NCBI GenBank assembly: GCA_002270565.1
Contig: NQMI01000060.1
Span: 186,001-250,000 of the forward strand
Direction: 5' to 3'
Length of the DNA stretch: 64,000 nucleotides
Source of the DNA: Stenocarpella maydis
Lineage: Eukaryota; Ascomycota; Sordariomycetes; Diaporthales; Diaporthaceae
In this document: in pieces, positions 11,547-24,352 of the stretch
How positions within the stretch are numbered: position 1 is the stretch's first letter
Layout of the letters: each line of letters begins with the position of its first letter
Program-made: the position numbers and the translations under genes
Notes under the pieces: generated by a model
What the model was told of the DNA's origin: nothing
The model's input: only the letters and a program-made list of their open reading frames with translations
Database searches by the model: none

Positions 11547-14500
11547 TGCTGAGTTCTTACCTACTGGGCACCTTGGGCTGGCGGCTGGGGTGTAGGGTGA
11601 CCGGGTGGGGGTTTGTGTTGAGCGGCGGCTGAGCCATGCAGGAAGATGCCTGAATTATTGCGCGAGGCTCTACGGCTGCTCCCCGGGCGAGCTGTCAGTG
11701 TGCCTTTGTCGGAGTGTCTAGTCAGATAACCGGTTGCGGCAAGACAAGTCATTGAGGTTGGAAAACAAAGACCCTGCAGGCAGCTCTTGAGTCTGGTGGA
11801 CTAGAAGACCATTTGCTCGCAAGTAAACATGGCCTTGTCCACACATTTGCAGACTCACCTCTTTTACTCCGGCCAATTCGCTCCGGAGCAGGCAAAACCG
11901 GAAGCTTATGTGATGTGCTGAGAACTGGATGCAACAGATGCTATTTTCTAAGTAACATTAAACTCATGGGTTGAATTATAAAACTGCGCACAACTTGAAC
12001 TGATAGTCTGCTTCACATTTCGGTTCCGCTGTGCTGTGCGCCGAAATCCACTTTCTTCGCCATTCAGTGGAAATGGCTGAGTCTTGTTCCGGTATACTAT
12101 CTACTCAAGTAAACTTGGAACCTTTAAATTGTCTTAATTAGTGAGAGCAGCCAGTAAGTAACACAATTCGTCATCGTTTTGTATGCTAAATAAAAGGTGT
12201 TTAGTTATGTCTTCCATGAAAATTTTATTATGGCAAGTACTAGCCATAACGGGAATTTCTTTAGAATGTCATTAGCTTCGTTAAGGTACCCTTCGTGCAG
12301 CCAACTAAAAAAGTATTCTATGCCGCCCCCACGCCATAGGTATTTAAAGCTCTAGATTACCTTGCTCTAGCCCCTCTACCCTGCTAGGCTCCTTTACAAG
12401 TGGCTTTATTCCTGTTTAGTAGGTACTTATGGATCCTAGTAGTTTACTTGGAAAATCTCGTACTACGTGGGCGGTAACCCAAAGCTGGGTGGCAGACGTT
12501 AAATGCCCAGGTGCTCAAGTGCATGTCATGCGGCTGCTTTCCACCCTGGTGGGTCTGCCTATCACAAGTCTTATAGTACTCCCACTTGCTCCCGTTGCAG
12601 GAATCTTGGAACGCGCGTGTTGGTCGTTATAAGGGTGGCTGAATACAAGCAGAGTGGATAGGGATACACACACAGTAGATACTATTCCTGAGACGTTGTG
12701 CGGAGTACTCCGTAACATTCCTCCCATGACCTGTCAGTTCCAAGTTCATGTTCCGGATTTCATTAGGTTTATTAAGCGAATGAGGCTGACCGCGTGGCCC
12801 TTGGGGATCTGGCCCAAGGCGCATAATACCTCATTCGCTTCTCCGTACCCCCGTTCAAAATGCCTCCCGCTTATGGACTACTGAGCCTTTAGGGTGCGTC
12901 TACTAAGATTGCCCCTGTTGACGTGACTAACGCCGGATTTGGTGTGAATCTTCGAACTTTGCTCCGAAGCGTATCCGTAAGGGACTGGGTGCTGGGCCCA
13001 CCACGTATGCCTCCCATTTATTACAAGCCCAGATCTTGCCAGAGCTTTATGATCAACCAAGCGCGGCACCGCGTCTCGTCGCATCTGCTCATGGCCCTTG
13101 CGATGCCAATACGCCTATAACTAGTGGATGGTACGTGCAAGACCCACTGTCATTTATGCCATGCCGTAACTCCTAGTGTCCTTATAAATGTACCGTGGAG
13201 AGTATGCTGCTGTTTTATACCTACATGTGCCTTAGATTTGGGTCTGGAGACCTGTGCCTTAAGGAGTCCAAGCTGACGAAAAGTTTGCTGGGCTTCACTG
13301 CAATTACCTGGTACTCTTCTATTCGCCCGGTCCTAATGGGGCGCCAGGCGCTTTTCCCAGTGCACATGAGTTAGAGGGCAGGGCTAAGATGCTGTCGGAT
13401 CCAAATCTATTGTTATCATCGCAGTAGCCCTCGGACCAAACCTCCCAGAAAAATTGCAAGGCTGGTGTGCGCGTAGACTTGTGCTCCAACGAGCTTGAGC
13501 TGTTCCACTCCGGCACACACCACTCCGGAGAACCAGTCGCTTCTGTTAGAACAGGTATCAATTCATAAACAGCTAGATGGCGCCGATCATGCTTTGGAAA
13601 TCAAAGTGGCACAGGAGACAAAAAACACATTGAGACCTACTTTCCAGGTAGCGTATGAGCATGGCGATGTCAACATTCTGAGTAGTGTTCATATTTCCGG
13701 CTCGGGAATAGGCTCTCCTTGAACTCAAATGCCAAAAGCCGTGGGGGACTACCGAACTGACTCTCATCTTCTTCAATGGTCATCAACTTTGATCATTGAC
13801 AGGTCTCTGCCAGTAATGGTTAGTAGTTCATGTCATGATCCAAGTGACATGTGCGATTATTCTCGTGGTCGAACTTGCCGCTCAAACTATTCTAGCACAC
13901 GTATAAGATCCAAACTACGAGTCTAGTACGCCCTGTGTAGATCTCACAAGTCGTTTTGCCACATGTCACACAACATTCAACAAACGGCCGAAAGAAGCCT
14001 AGCGGGTGGTATCACATCCTGTCCATACTCACCACCGTCTCCTTGATTACCAAGAGATAGGGACGCAGGATTCGATGCCTGGGTAACTTCGCCACCGCTG
14101 CTACCCTCTACATGCGCTGGATAGAGAGGCGGGATCCGAGTGCCCATATGCTCGCCGGCACACACCAACGACACTCGGGTTGGCTCTCGTGTATCGAAGG
14201 CTGCCGCAATCTGTATATTAGAAGGCGAATGCTCCTCTAGCGTTGGATGGGATCTCTGGCTGGTTCTGCGTGGTCTGCCCAGGATCGGCACATCCGGCCA
14301 GCGGTACTGGGCGTCACGGCCAGCCTTTCAGCCTCGCCGACAATTGCTCGTGGAGGGCCTGCTCTTGGGGAGATGAGGTGGCCGATAGCTCCTAACGTAG
14401 CACCGAGGACTGTAAGCTCGTGCTGTGGCTTTGGTGCGATCCCCGATCACTGTCCACCGCCAGGCGGTGCTCGTGCCCTGGCCAGTCAATACGGCTTCGC

Positions 14501-15540
14501 GTTGCAGCATCCAGGCTCATGAAAGTCCCCCCAGACGCACTCCCACGACCCGAGATTCGCGCGGTCGAAGAACCGCCAACCAGCAGGGTGTAGCTCTCCT
14601 TTAACTTCGTCTCCGTGGACGGGTCGCCGGTACTGCGGCCGCATTGCGAGGGTGGCATGGAACCGGGCGGGCGGGTCTTGTGAGGTAAAGTGTATCTTTC
14701 ATCGCACAATGTGCTGTGTCTTTGTGGGCTCAGACCATGAGTATGGGATTAGGCGCAGCAGGGTCGGGTTGCGCGGTCAGTCGGATCGAGGCATTTGCTT
14801 GGCAGGGCTGTCGAGAGAGTGATCTCATCATGGGCGAGTTTTGTTATGCGCAAGGATGCAAGGGCATGAGGACAGGTGTCCCGTGTTCTGTGCCAATCCT
14901 GGCAGTAACAGAAATGGTTATATCAATGGGAGCAGAGGGGGGAGCATGGTCAAAATACTGTAGTGTACTGCTGTATGTAGTGTACTAATACTATGTAGGG
15001 AGGTTGAAGGAAGGATGTCGTTGGTAGACAGGGATGCATGTAAGTCGGGTGGGGCGGAGCAGGGATAAGAGCTGCATGGGGCTGGGCTGCAGGCTCCTGC
15101 TTCTCCCAGCCTCCCTCATTGCAGTTTAGCTAAGCAGATACCCGACCGCCATTGGCTGCTCTGCGGCTACGTCACTGGCTGGCCATGCAGGAACCACTTT
15201 AAGGTGGGGACGTACCCGCCAACGCTAGTCCTGATGGGGCTCGGTTGCTGGCCCAACCTCCGGATTTTTGTTTACCTGATCCCGGTTGCTCACCTGTCCC
15301 CCCAAGCTCACACCAGGAGCCTCATCGTTGGGAGAAAGAGAGGGAAAAAGGTGGTGGCGCAGGTTTGGGATTCCAGGATACGGGCCCAATTGGCAACGGC
15401 ATACCCTGTCTGTTGGTCCCCCTTCCTGCAGGCTTGCAGGCTTGCATATGCTGGGCCAGAAGTGCGTTGCGTTGCGTTTCCCAGCCATCGCAAATACTCG
15501 ACGCCAGTCCAGAGTTGTACACGCGCCAAGGCATCCCGGA
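11545..15540. other. Long intergenic region, AT-richer centre
   Basis: About 4 kb without a supportable gene. From about 11,930 to 12,450 the sequence is clearly AT-richer than its surroundings. Between 13,977 and 14,709 the minus strand has two adjacent open frames of about 105 codons each in different frames with no recognised motif, possibly a decayed gene. The rest is unremarkable single-copy DNA. Confidence 0.5.
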
Positions 15541-16057
15541 ATTCCTGCATCGACTTTCCTTCTGTCCTCCATTCTCCCCTTCTCTCCCCATGACAACCAC
15601 AACAACATACACACGCCCATACAACAATACACTTTCCATCCTGCATTCCACTCCACCCGAAAGACATAGTCTCACCTGCTATCTCTAACTCTATCTCCCT
15701 TCCACCTCTGCCTCCTCTGTTGTCCACCTTCTCACCTTACCCACATACTACCGTGCTCTGTGTGGCATATCTGAACGACTCCAACATTCCAGCCTTCCCA
15801 CACACCTCGAGTGCTCGGGCTACCGAGCCGTTCCTTCATTCCAGCCAAAGGCGCCCCTCTCCAGGCACAGGAGCGGATCCAGTCAAGTCAGCAGTTACAA
15901 GCAAGCCACACAGCAACAACCCGACCCAGTCCACAAGGCCCTGACAACACCGTCCCGTCACCTGGCCCGCCAGGGCGCCCCCTCGACGTCCCTCCGACTC
16001 TCCACGGAGACGTCGCCTTAGGGGCCACCAGAAGCGGAGGTCACAGGTGTCGACAAC
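15541..16057 (+). promoter_or_regulatory. C+T-rich leader/promoter of the Fig1-family gene
   Basis: A pyrimidine-rich and ACA-rich stretch lies just upstream of the start at 16058. I assign it as promoter and 5' leader from position and composition alone. I looked for a pheromone-response-like TGAAACA site and did not see one. Confidence 0.35.
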
Positions 16058-17233
16058 ATGGCGCCCGAGAGATTCAGAGTAGGGTGGTACCGTACGTTAA
16101 GAATTCCACCCAGCCGCGCTCAGCAGCAACAACAACATTCCAGTCCCCCTTCAATGTCTCGGAGGCCACATGCGCGACTTGACAGACGGGGGACGACGAG
16201 GAGGGGCAGGACAGGACAGGCTAGCTGACACTACTCTCCAGGCTTCGTACCATTCCTCGGTTACCACCATGTGTTGATGATATTAATAGCGGTAGCAATT
16301 ATCCTGCTATGTAAGTCCCCGTCCCATCGTCCCCACAACGGGCTCCACGCAAGCACGCGCGCGCGCGCACACACACACATGAGAACAAGAACAAAATAGG
16401 TGAAACCACCCTTGCTGACAATGCCTCCTCTCCCACAGCCCTCCTCCTCGCAGGGTGCTCATCATCGAGCCCCCTCATCCCGGACATCTTCCTGATATCC
16501 CTCTACTACGACGACTACATCCCGCGGCCCGACACCTCCCAGGTCAACTTTGTCGCCTTCTCCAACATCCAGAGCCTCACAGGGGACGCCCACCTGCAGG
16601 CCCGCGTGGGCTACTTTGGCATCTGCATCAACCCGGACGGCGGCAGCTGGCTGTGCTCCAACAACGCCACCTCGCTCGCCCAGGAGGTCTCGGTCGACCA
16701 GGACCCTCTCAACCTCATCTGGCTCGCCAGCCAGTTCAAGGACTCGATTGTGTTTCCTTACCTCATGTGAGTGTCTAGCCCGTAGCCTTAGGTCCCTCCA
16801 CCATAAGGGTTTCTGGTGTTTTACGTTCCACAATACTGACCGCTGCCCGCGCCCCAACAGCATCATCGCCATCATCTTCGCCTTCATCTGCTTCCTCCTC
16901 CTGGCCACCTTCCCAGGCTGGCACGAGGAGGAGGACAGCGAGGGTTCCGACCGCGAGGTCAAGCCCTTCCCGAGCCGGCCCGTGTCGCAGGTGGCCCTCG
17001 CCATCATTTTCATCGCCTCCATCTTCGTCCTCGTGTCGGTCCTGTGGCAGCACACGGCGTCCGTGGCCGCCAGCACCATCGCCGAGGACTTTGCAAACGG
17101 CAGCGTCAAGTCGGGCGTCGGCACGAGCGCCATGGTCCTCGGCTGGTTCGCCTTCACGCTGCTCATCATCGTCACCATCGGCCTGCTGGTCATGATCCTG
17201 AGCATAAGGGTGCTGAGCCAGCTGACCGACTAA
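16058..17233 (+). CDS. Fig1-family Ca2+ regulator / membrane fusion protein
   Basis: Fig1 proteins are four-pass plasma-membrane proteins, claudin-like in layout, that support Ca2+ influx and cell fusion during mating. In filamentous fungi they also affect hyphal and sexual development. There are four exons: 16058-16091 (34 bp), 16242-16310, 16439-16766 and 16861-17233. Every join keeps the frame and the product is 267 residues. Membrane segments fall at about 21-40, 138-161, 188-206 and 233-256. The extracellular loop carries the family signature GYFGICI (92-98) followed by W105 and C107. The intron donors GTACGT, GTAAGT and GTGAGT are all standard. The short first exon encodes MAPERFRVGWY, a cytosolic N-terminus. 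Identification rests on the loop signature, topology and length. Confidence 0.9.
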
Positions 17234-18796
17234 GGTCCCCTGGGAGGGCGGGTGGTTGTTGATGAACTCGGGACATCATCCCTCCATCATCCCTCGATCT
17301 CTTCTCACACACTCTCTCTTATTATAGAGATAATACCTGGAGATGGAGCAAAGGGGTTTTTTTTTTCAGGACGGTATAGGGCGCGAACATTTTGGCGCGC
17401 AAACTCTGGGAAAGGAAAGACATGTCACGATGAATGGAAATGATATGATAGAACCGGGTATGAAATTAGGGGGGAACGGGAAAATAACCCCCAAAGGCAA
17501 AGATCAAAAAAACAATGTGAAAAAGGAACCGTCCGTCCCACGTCCGAATGGGAAGGAATTCGCGCCATGCCTCCTCAACAGTCCTGTTCCGCCAACCAGC
17601 CAATCCACTTGACCATACGAGACGGCAACGGGCGACCACGGACCTCTTCCTCTAGCCTTCCTCCTCACTACTTACCATACGTCCGATACGGTATATAATG
17701 ACACAAACAGGCCGGGGACGAAGCGACAACAATGATGATGAAAGCGGCCGGGCAAAAGAGAGAGGGGGGGCCACGGTTGGGAGCCGACAGGATGGGGAAT
17801 CCAGGGGGATGGGGAACATGTACATGCAATCAGGCTCTTCTCACCGGCCCCCCTCCCCCCTTCTTATTCCCTCACGCAAAACTCTGCCTCTTTTCCAGCC
17901 TGCCTACACCTCTACACCTCCTAGAGGGAAAAGGGCAGCAGAGGTGGGTTGTTTAGAGGAAAGGGGGTGTGGGGACGAGAGCCACAAAGAAAGGGCAAAG
18001 CAACGCCAAAGCAAGCATCTGGGAAAACGGAGTTCTGTGTTTTTTTTTTTTTTTTTATCCAATCTACGAGGGAAAGGGGAGGAAGGGAGGCTATAAATGT
18101 CTTGAGGGGTCGTTTTCTGGTCGCTCTCAGGCAACACCTCCACCTCTCTTGTTTTCTATTGTCGCTTAATTCAGCTTTTTTTTATTGCACATGCTCTTCT
18201 GCCTCATCCTTTTTCTCCCCTTCTCTTCTTTTTTTATATCTTGTATTCCCCGTGCTTGTAACCTGCCCTCGAGCAGGTAAACGGCACCGCTTTTTGTTAT
18301 TTTTAGTTTTGGTTTCTGCGCATGGGTTATAGGATATAGAGATGGATACCTGCTGCTGCTGCTGTCAGCCGCCTGGGACACGGATACCCACCCATTGGCG
18401 ACCACGCAAACAAATAAAACTTGAGCATCAATCGATTTGCCGTACGCTGTCTCAGCCCGGTACCTCATGACGAATTATGTATGCATGGTGTAGCCAGCCC
18501 GGTATAAGAATGTACGACCCGTGAGCCTTTATTCTAGAAATACTTGGTCTAGGAATACTTTGTCTAGGGATTATAGCTATTGCATGCATGCGCGTTTGAG
18601 GGCCCCCAAAGACGAGGCGCCTTATGCTACAGCCGCCGCCCTTGTCCCTGATATATGCAATACCACCGCCCCCCCCCCCAAAAAAAAACCTTTTGGTAAT
18701 GATACGCCAAACTCCATCCCATGCTCGCTTGCCCAGGCCATACACGAAAACAAACCCACGGATCTTTTCGGATACACACAAATAATCCTGGCCCCC
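17234..18796. other. Convergent intergenic region with homopolymer runs
   Basis: Lies between the 3' ends of the Fig1-family gene and the mannosidase. It holds T runs (about 17357-17366 and 18040-18057), a CTG run (about 18352-18366) and adjoining C and A runs (about 18667-18687). No gene is supported. Confidence 0.6.
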
Positions 18797-21700
18797 TCAT
18801 CGAGGCCGTGGGAACGGGTGTGCCTCGGTGTTGAGCACCCAGTCATCCAGGTTGATGAGCTCGGGGTCCGAGTACAGGAGGTAATAATACTTGAGCGTCT
18901 CCGCCAGCCAGAAGCTCTCCATGGAGTCGATGGGCAAGGTGGTGCCGTCCTTGCTGTTAACATTGTCCACGGCTGTGTTGGCCACATCGCTGCGAGTGTG
19001 CTTGGCGACCGCCTCCCACATCTTCCACCCCTTCTCTTGCCAGATGGGGTCGCCTGTGATCCGGTACATGTACCAGACAGACTCAATCGCCTCGGGCCTG
19101 CAATGAGACAAATCATTGTCAGTTCCTTGGCCCCACAACAAAATCATGCCAAGTGCTGCGGGGGGGGGGGATAGCTTACCGCAGAATGTACCTCTTGTCA
19201 CCGATCCGCGTGAATCCCGGGGGGAGGCCCTCGCTCAGGATCAGGTTCTGCACGTACTCCTCGTGGGTATCAGGCCTGATTGGCTGTGGGGGCAGGTTGA
19301 TGGCAGCCTGCTCGATGGGCAGCTGGCCAACAGTCCCTCCAAAGGCTCCTGAAGATGAAGCGCGGCCCGTGGTGTCATCGAAGCGTTTGAGTTCGGCCTC
19401 GAGCTTCCTCATCTTCTCCTTGATGGCCTGCTGGTCCAGCGTTGCCGGGTCCACAGTCTGGGCTGGCGTCACGGCGTCGGACGGGTCAGGCGTTGGCAGA
19501 AGAGATGGCTCCTCTTCGAGATCACGCCTCTGCACCGTCGGGAGGGACGCGACGTCGCTATAACGCCTAGGAGACCCATCTGGGTTGCTCGCGGGGTTAC
19601 TGCTGCCGCCATGGCTCGGTCCGCTGTACCCAGCTGGCACCCCTGGCTCCGGGGCGGTCTGTCCCGTCGCGGGCTTCGTCTCACTAGGATACGGAGCCTG
19701 TCGGGCCATCTCCTCTGCTGCCTGGAGTCTCTCAGCTTCTTTGCGCAGGGCTTGCTGTTTCTCGCCCTCCCAGACCCGCATACGCTCGTGGTAATTCTCC
19801 ATCTGCTGAACCCTCCACTCGGGGTTTGGGTCCAGGTATTGATGAGTCCATAGTGTTTCGTTCCACTGGCAGTTTTCAGCGTCGCTGCACGGGACCACCT
19901 GAGAGTACTCGGGCATTATGCCGCTTGGCATGACCGAATACGCCCAGACACAGCCGTCTGTGAGACGCTTGCCAATCTCCAGGTCCTCTGGGGAATCAAA
20001 GATCTTGGCGCCGAGGCCGAACATGCCGCCCAGAAAGCACGTCAGATGCGTGATCTCGTACTCATACGTCATTCTCTCTGACAATTTCGCGTCGGGGGCG
20101 CCAGAGATCCTAACCTTGGCAGAGAAGAGAATATCGGGCTCGTCCGGAACCATGGGCCTGAAGAGGAGCCACTTCTTGACTGCCGCCACCGTCTTCTCAT
20201 GCAAGGTGCGGTACTTGGGCTCGAGGCCACCCAATAGAAGCCACTGCTTTGGGAAATATTCGTAGGCAGAGTCCTGCGATCCTCCCATGGAGAAGGACTC
20301 CACGCCCGGGGCGGCAGTGAGATTCGAAGCCACGCAGTCCCAATCGGCGGGCAGGCCGCTGGCAGCGAGAGGCTCAACCGGGGGTCCATCGCCCTGGAAG
20401 CGAGAACTAGCAGCCGTATGCGGAGGGGTCATGTCTGGTACCTGGTTGTTGTCTCGATGCGGAGCACCCACGCGCGCATTGTCGTCGCCGACCTGGCGTT
20501 TCTCGACATTCCTGAACGCACCAACCTCGGGGCTTCCCCCACCGCCTTGCTTGGCCTGGAACTCTACGCCGGGCCTGCCCTCTGTCGCAACATCCGCCGG
20601 GCCCTGGGGCCCAGCCGCCGCCGGTACGTAACCCTGGGGCTCCTCGAGGATAGCTATCTGGGCCTGCTGCTGAGCCCGGAGGCTGGCGTCCTTGAGCTCG
20701 GCGGTGGCTGACGCGTTGCACCCAGAGGTGTCGACGTTCTCGGGGAAGATGCCAGGGAGCGTTGGGGCCGTATCGTCTTCGCGATTCTGCCACTCTTCTA
20801 GGGCATCTGTAATACGGGCAATGGCATCGTAGTACTTGTCCTTTCCGGTCAGCTGGGCCAGTCTCGTAAACTCCATGGACAAGGTGCCGAGCTCTGCTAT
20901 TCCGGCACGTGTGCTGGCGCGCTTTGGCTGAGAGGCGAAGGCCGGCTTCCACTTGTAGTACAGCACGGGCATCCTGTTGGGCGTGTCGAAGATGCCCATC
21001 AGGACCTCGGCAAGCTCGACGGCCTTCTTGAGCAGCAGTGGGTAGTCACCCTTGTGGCCACCACTAACGTCGTACGCGGCGAGGAGGCCACCCAAGTACC
21101 GGATTGTAGTTTCGAAGACGGGGATCTCATTACGATGCGGAGTCGTGGTGAAGTCGATGGATTTCAAGCCCCTGTAGGCCGAGTTGAATTCCTCTTTCAA
21201 GCCCATTATCCAGAGCGTGTCCATGGCGTCGACCAGAGTAGCCGCCCAGCCGCAGAAGGGGTCCTTGAAAGACTTGCTGATGGGAACAAGCTCGTCGTGT
21301 CCAAAGGCGTACTTCTCGTATCCATCCCACGCGCGCTTCATCTCCGCCTTGACCCGCGCCAGGCGCTCCTCGCGCTTCGCCTTGACACCTGGGGCCTCAG
21401 GGCCGAAGTCATGCTGTACCCTGGGGACGGGCTTTGGCTTGCCGGTGGGCAGGGGAATCAGGGAATCCTCGGGGACGGGGAACCACTCTGGCTGCTTTTC
21501 CCAGTAGATGGTGGTCGATGTGAGGGTGGTGGGGGAGGGACCGTCTGGGTACCTGCCGGGCGGGTCTTGGATGTGCAGAGGCTCATCAACGACATGTGGG
21601 TAGGTGTCGCCGACGGTGCCAGGCCGGCGGTCAGGAATCAGAGGCGCTGGTGGCTCTGTGGTGGCCGGAGGCTCCTGTGCTGCAGGTTCGAGATCCAGGG

Positions 21701-22022
21701 TGGGAGCGGGTGGCAGGGCGAAGGCATCCTTGAGTTCGGTGGTGGTCTTGAGGTCGGGTATCTTGACCTTTGCCTCTGTGTCATATGCGGGAAAGGCGAC
21801 CTCGGCGGGTGGTGGTGGTTGTGGTTTCTCGGCGAGGGGCCTCTGCACCTGGTCCCGCGGTGGCGGCTGGGGCTGCTGCCGCTGCGTGTCGGGTCGCGGA
21901 GCGGGTTGTTGGTAGTCGAAGTCGTTGTTGTCCCAGGCCGAGTTGACAGAGACGCGGTAGAGCAAGAAGACAAAGACAAAAGCGCAGGCGACGAAGACGC
22001 GGTACCTCCTGATACGAAGCAT
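18797..22022 (-). CDS. GH47 class I alpha-1,2-mannosidase, type II membrane
   Basis: Class I mannosidases remove alpha-1,2-linked mannose from N-glycans in the ER/Golgi, using Ca2+. There are two exons, 22022-19180 and 19097-18797; the splice restores [16 protein letters not shown], a conserved family block, and gives 1047 residues. After a short basic N-terminus, a signal anchor (about 8-23) precedes a Pro/Gln-rich stem of about 180 residues. The catalytic domain starts near 240 ([18 protein letters not shown] at about 256). It ends with NTEAHPF at 1037-1043, whose Thr is the known Ca2+ ligand of the family. The protein is about twice the usual length because two low-complexity insertions, about 430-575 and 740-910, interrupt the barrel. 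I chose Met 22022 rather than the in-frame Met at 22094 because the anchor directly follows it. Whether it acts as an ER or Golgi enzyme is not decided by the sequence. Confidence 0.92.
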
Positions 22023-22288
22023 CTTTCCGGGTGCTACCGTCACGGGGGACAAAAGAGGGTGGGCCCTTTTGGGGCGTTGAAGACGGTGCGACACGAGTCG
22101 CGTAGGATTGTAATCAGGATAAATAATATAACATGACAGGATGGATGGCAGTGGGAGCGAAAGGAGCGGCCAGAGTTGGGATCGCCGGACTTGAGGCTAT
22201 ACCGGGAGTTTGCGATCAGGGGTGTTACGAGAGGGCGAGGAGCTGAAGGAGGCCGGCTACCATGTTGCTTTCGGCAGGGAAGCGGTGC

Positions 22289-22410
22289 AGATCGCGAGTC
22301 GCGGGTCGTGGGTCGCGGGTCGCGGGTCGTGGGTCGTGGGTCGTGGGTCTCGGACTCAGTCGCAAGTCGCAAGTCGCAGTTCGCAGTTCGCAGTTCGCAG
22401 TCGGGCAGCA
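22289..22410. repeat. Heptamer tandem repeats (GTCGYGG, GTCGCAA, TTCGCAG)
   Basis: Eight units of GTCGCGG/GTCGTGG and one close variant at 22298-22353 are followed by GTCGCAA and GTTCGCA units. The unit drifts gradually along the array. It lies about 270-390 bp upstream of the mannosidase start, so inside its probable promoter. Confidence 0.92.
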
Positions 22411-24010
22411 GACCTAAGCTGCTGTTACTGCTGCTGTCGTCTCGTCTGTGGTTAGGTTCAGGAAAGGGGGGGGGATGGGGGAGGACAAGGAGACTGACGG
22501 CGACATTGGCGAATGCGCCAGGAGAAACACAACAGCATTGAGTCGCGAGACAAGGGAGCAGCCAAGCAGCCAGCCAAGCAGCCATGATGAGATGGACGGG
22601 GCCACAAGAGGAAAGACGTGCAAAAGATGCCAAGACGAGCGGAGGGGTCTGCTCGTGCATGAGGCCAGACCGCCAGCCTGTAGATAGCAGCGGCTCATGT
22701 GGGCTCCGGCACTGTGTCCATTGCTGGGCGAGGCTGGGTGGCTGGGCGCCGTGCCTGGCTTGGCACCGTCTCACAAGGGAAGGAGCTTCCCACACTAGGT
22801 TCATGTCACTACCTACTTTAGGTATGTACGGGTATTACCAGGAGGGCACGCGACCTGTCCTAGCAGGTTCATACTAAGTAAGGTGGGCTAAGAATATGTG
22901 AGGAGTGCACAAGTAGTAGTATTACTAATAGTATACACTCTGATATGCATACCCCTGTGTTTTGTTTCTTCCCACGGCATCCCCCAGATGGCAAGTCGCA
23001 CCGCAGCAAGACCCCTGACGAGCAGGGACAAGACGCACAGACTCTGTGCGCATGGCTGCTGCCGCCGTCGAGCTGTTAAGCTTCTAATCTGGCTCAACGC
23101 GCCAGTCAGCCTGACTAGTCAGTCAGTCAGGTGCACCCGGTCGATATAGCCGGGCCCATCTGGTGTAAGACGTCTACGTACTGATACAGGTACACCACAG
23201 GGAATGCGACGGGTGGCCATTCTCGGATGTTACCTTCCGTCTTGTCCTCTCTGCCATTGCCTCTACCCACGTACGTAGTATGTAAATTAAAGACTCGGTA
23301 TCTGCCTCTCGGCTGTATTTCCCCCGGCTCATTTACACGACTCCAACACAATTGATCCGAGTCTATCTTCAGCTCTCATCCTGCCCGGACTGCAGCCGAA
23401 CAAGACACACTCCACAGTCCACTGTTGCTTGGCCAATTGCACCCCTCCGTGCCACCAAAATGGGCTGGGCTCCACAACGTTTTATTTTAGCTTAGGGGTC
23501 CAGCATCACGCCCTGTTCCTGTCTATCCTTGGTTCCATCGCCTGCCTAGCCCCGCCTGAACCGTCAGCGGCTCATCTCCGGCCGACAGCCTTTTCCCAAT
23601 TGACACCTTGATTGCCCACCACCAGGTGCACGGCGCAACGCGCGCACACCTACGATGTGCACTACACTATCCCAGGAAACGTGCGTCGGCAAGGCGGCTG
23701 GTGGCAGCCGTGTGACTCCAGCCTGCGTTGTGTACTCCGTCTACAGGTGTCTCCGTATACGGCCCGCGGCGGAAGGGAAACCCCCGAGCGGGTCGGGCGT
23801 GCATATTCTCCGTGGCCAAAACGCATGGCAGGCTGGGTAACGTTATGCGCCGGCCACGTGAGCGATCCCGGTCGTCTTCGTGATACCAGACTGCCACGGC
23901 TTATCAAGCGCTGTCTTCTGGTCCTACTGTGTACAACCCCACGCCCGCGGACGGCACTGGAACAGCCCTTCAGCAGAGCCAACGGCCGCCTCAACGGCTT
24001 TCAGCCAAGG

Positions 24011-24112
24011 CTCTGCGTCGGCGGTGCCTCCATACGGTCGTGGACGCTCAAACACCCAGCGTCAGATAATCAATACAATACCGATAACAATACGTTTCAA
24101 AACATAATAATA
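24011..24112. repeat. Dispersed repeat, copy 1
   Basis: Shares a recognisable stretch with 30569-30658, in the same orientation. Shared features include TACAATRCYGATAACAAT, the preceding CGTYAGATAATMAATAC and the upstream GTCGTRRACGCTC. Identity is imperfect. Neither copy carries a gene, so it is probably a transposon remnant. Confidence 0.7.
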
Positions 24113-24352
24113 GCAGCCTAGGTAGGCTGACTAGTTTCTTTAATTCTGCCTACTTTCGCTCTCGACAGTAGTAGTTACATGAGTTATCTAAAATTTCAGG
24201 ACAGAAAAGACGGTGATCCTACTGCTCATCGAGACCACTGAGCAGAGTCACGCCCAAACTGTTGCTCGAGGATCCGAGACAGCCAGCTTAGAGCAGTGTA
24301 CTTCTGTTTCTACGGCTGGCGATTGATATGTAGTCATTGTGCTGGAGACAAG

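Noticed and set aside
14060..14090. tRNA-like GGATTCGATGCC element
   Set aside because: No matching acceptor or D-arm around it; no cloverleaf can be drawn.
22023..22094. 24-residue N-terminal extension of the mannosidase
   Set aside because: Would bury the signal anchor; the inner Met directly precedes the anchor as in type II mannosidases.
21054..22136. 360-codon plus-strand frame opposite the mannosidase
   Set aside because: Mirror of the GC-rich mannosidase codons, Gly/Arg/Val-rich, no domain.
23612..24121. 169-codon plus-strand frame
   Set aside because: No motif, and its end overlaps the dispersed repeat; looks like chance.
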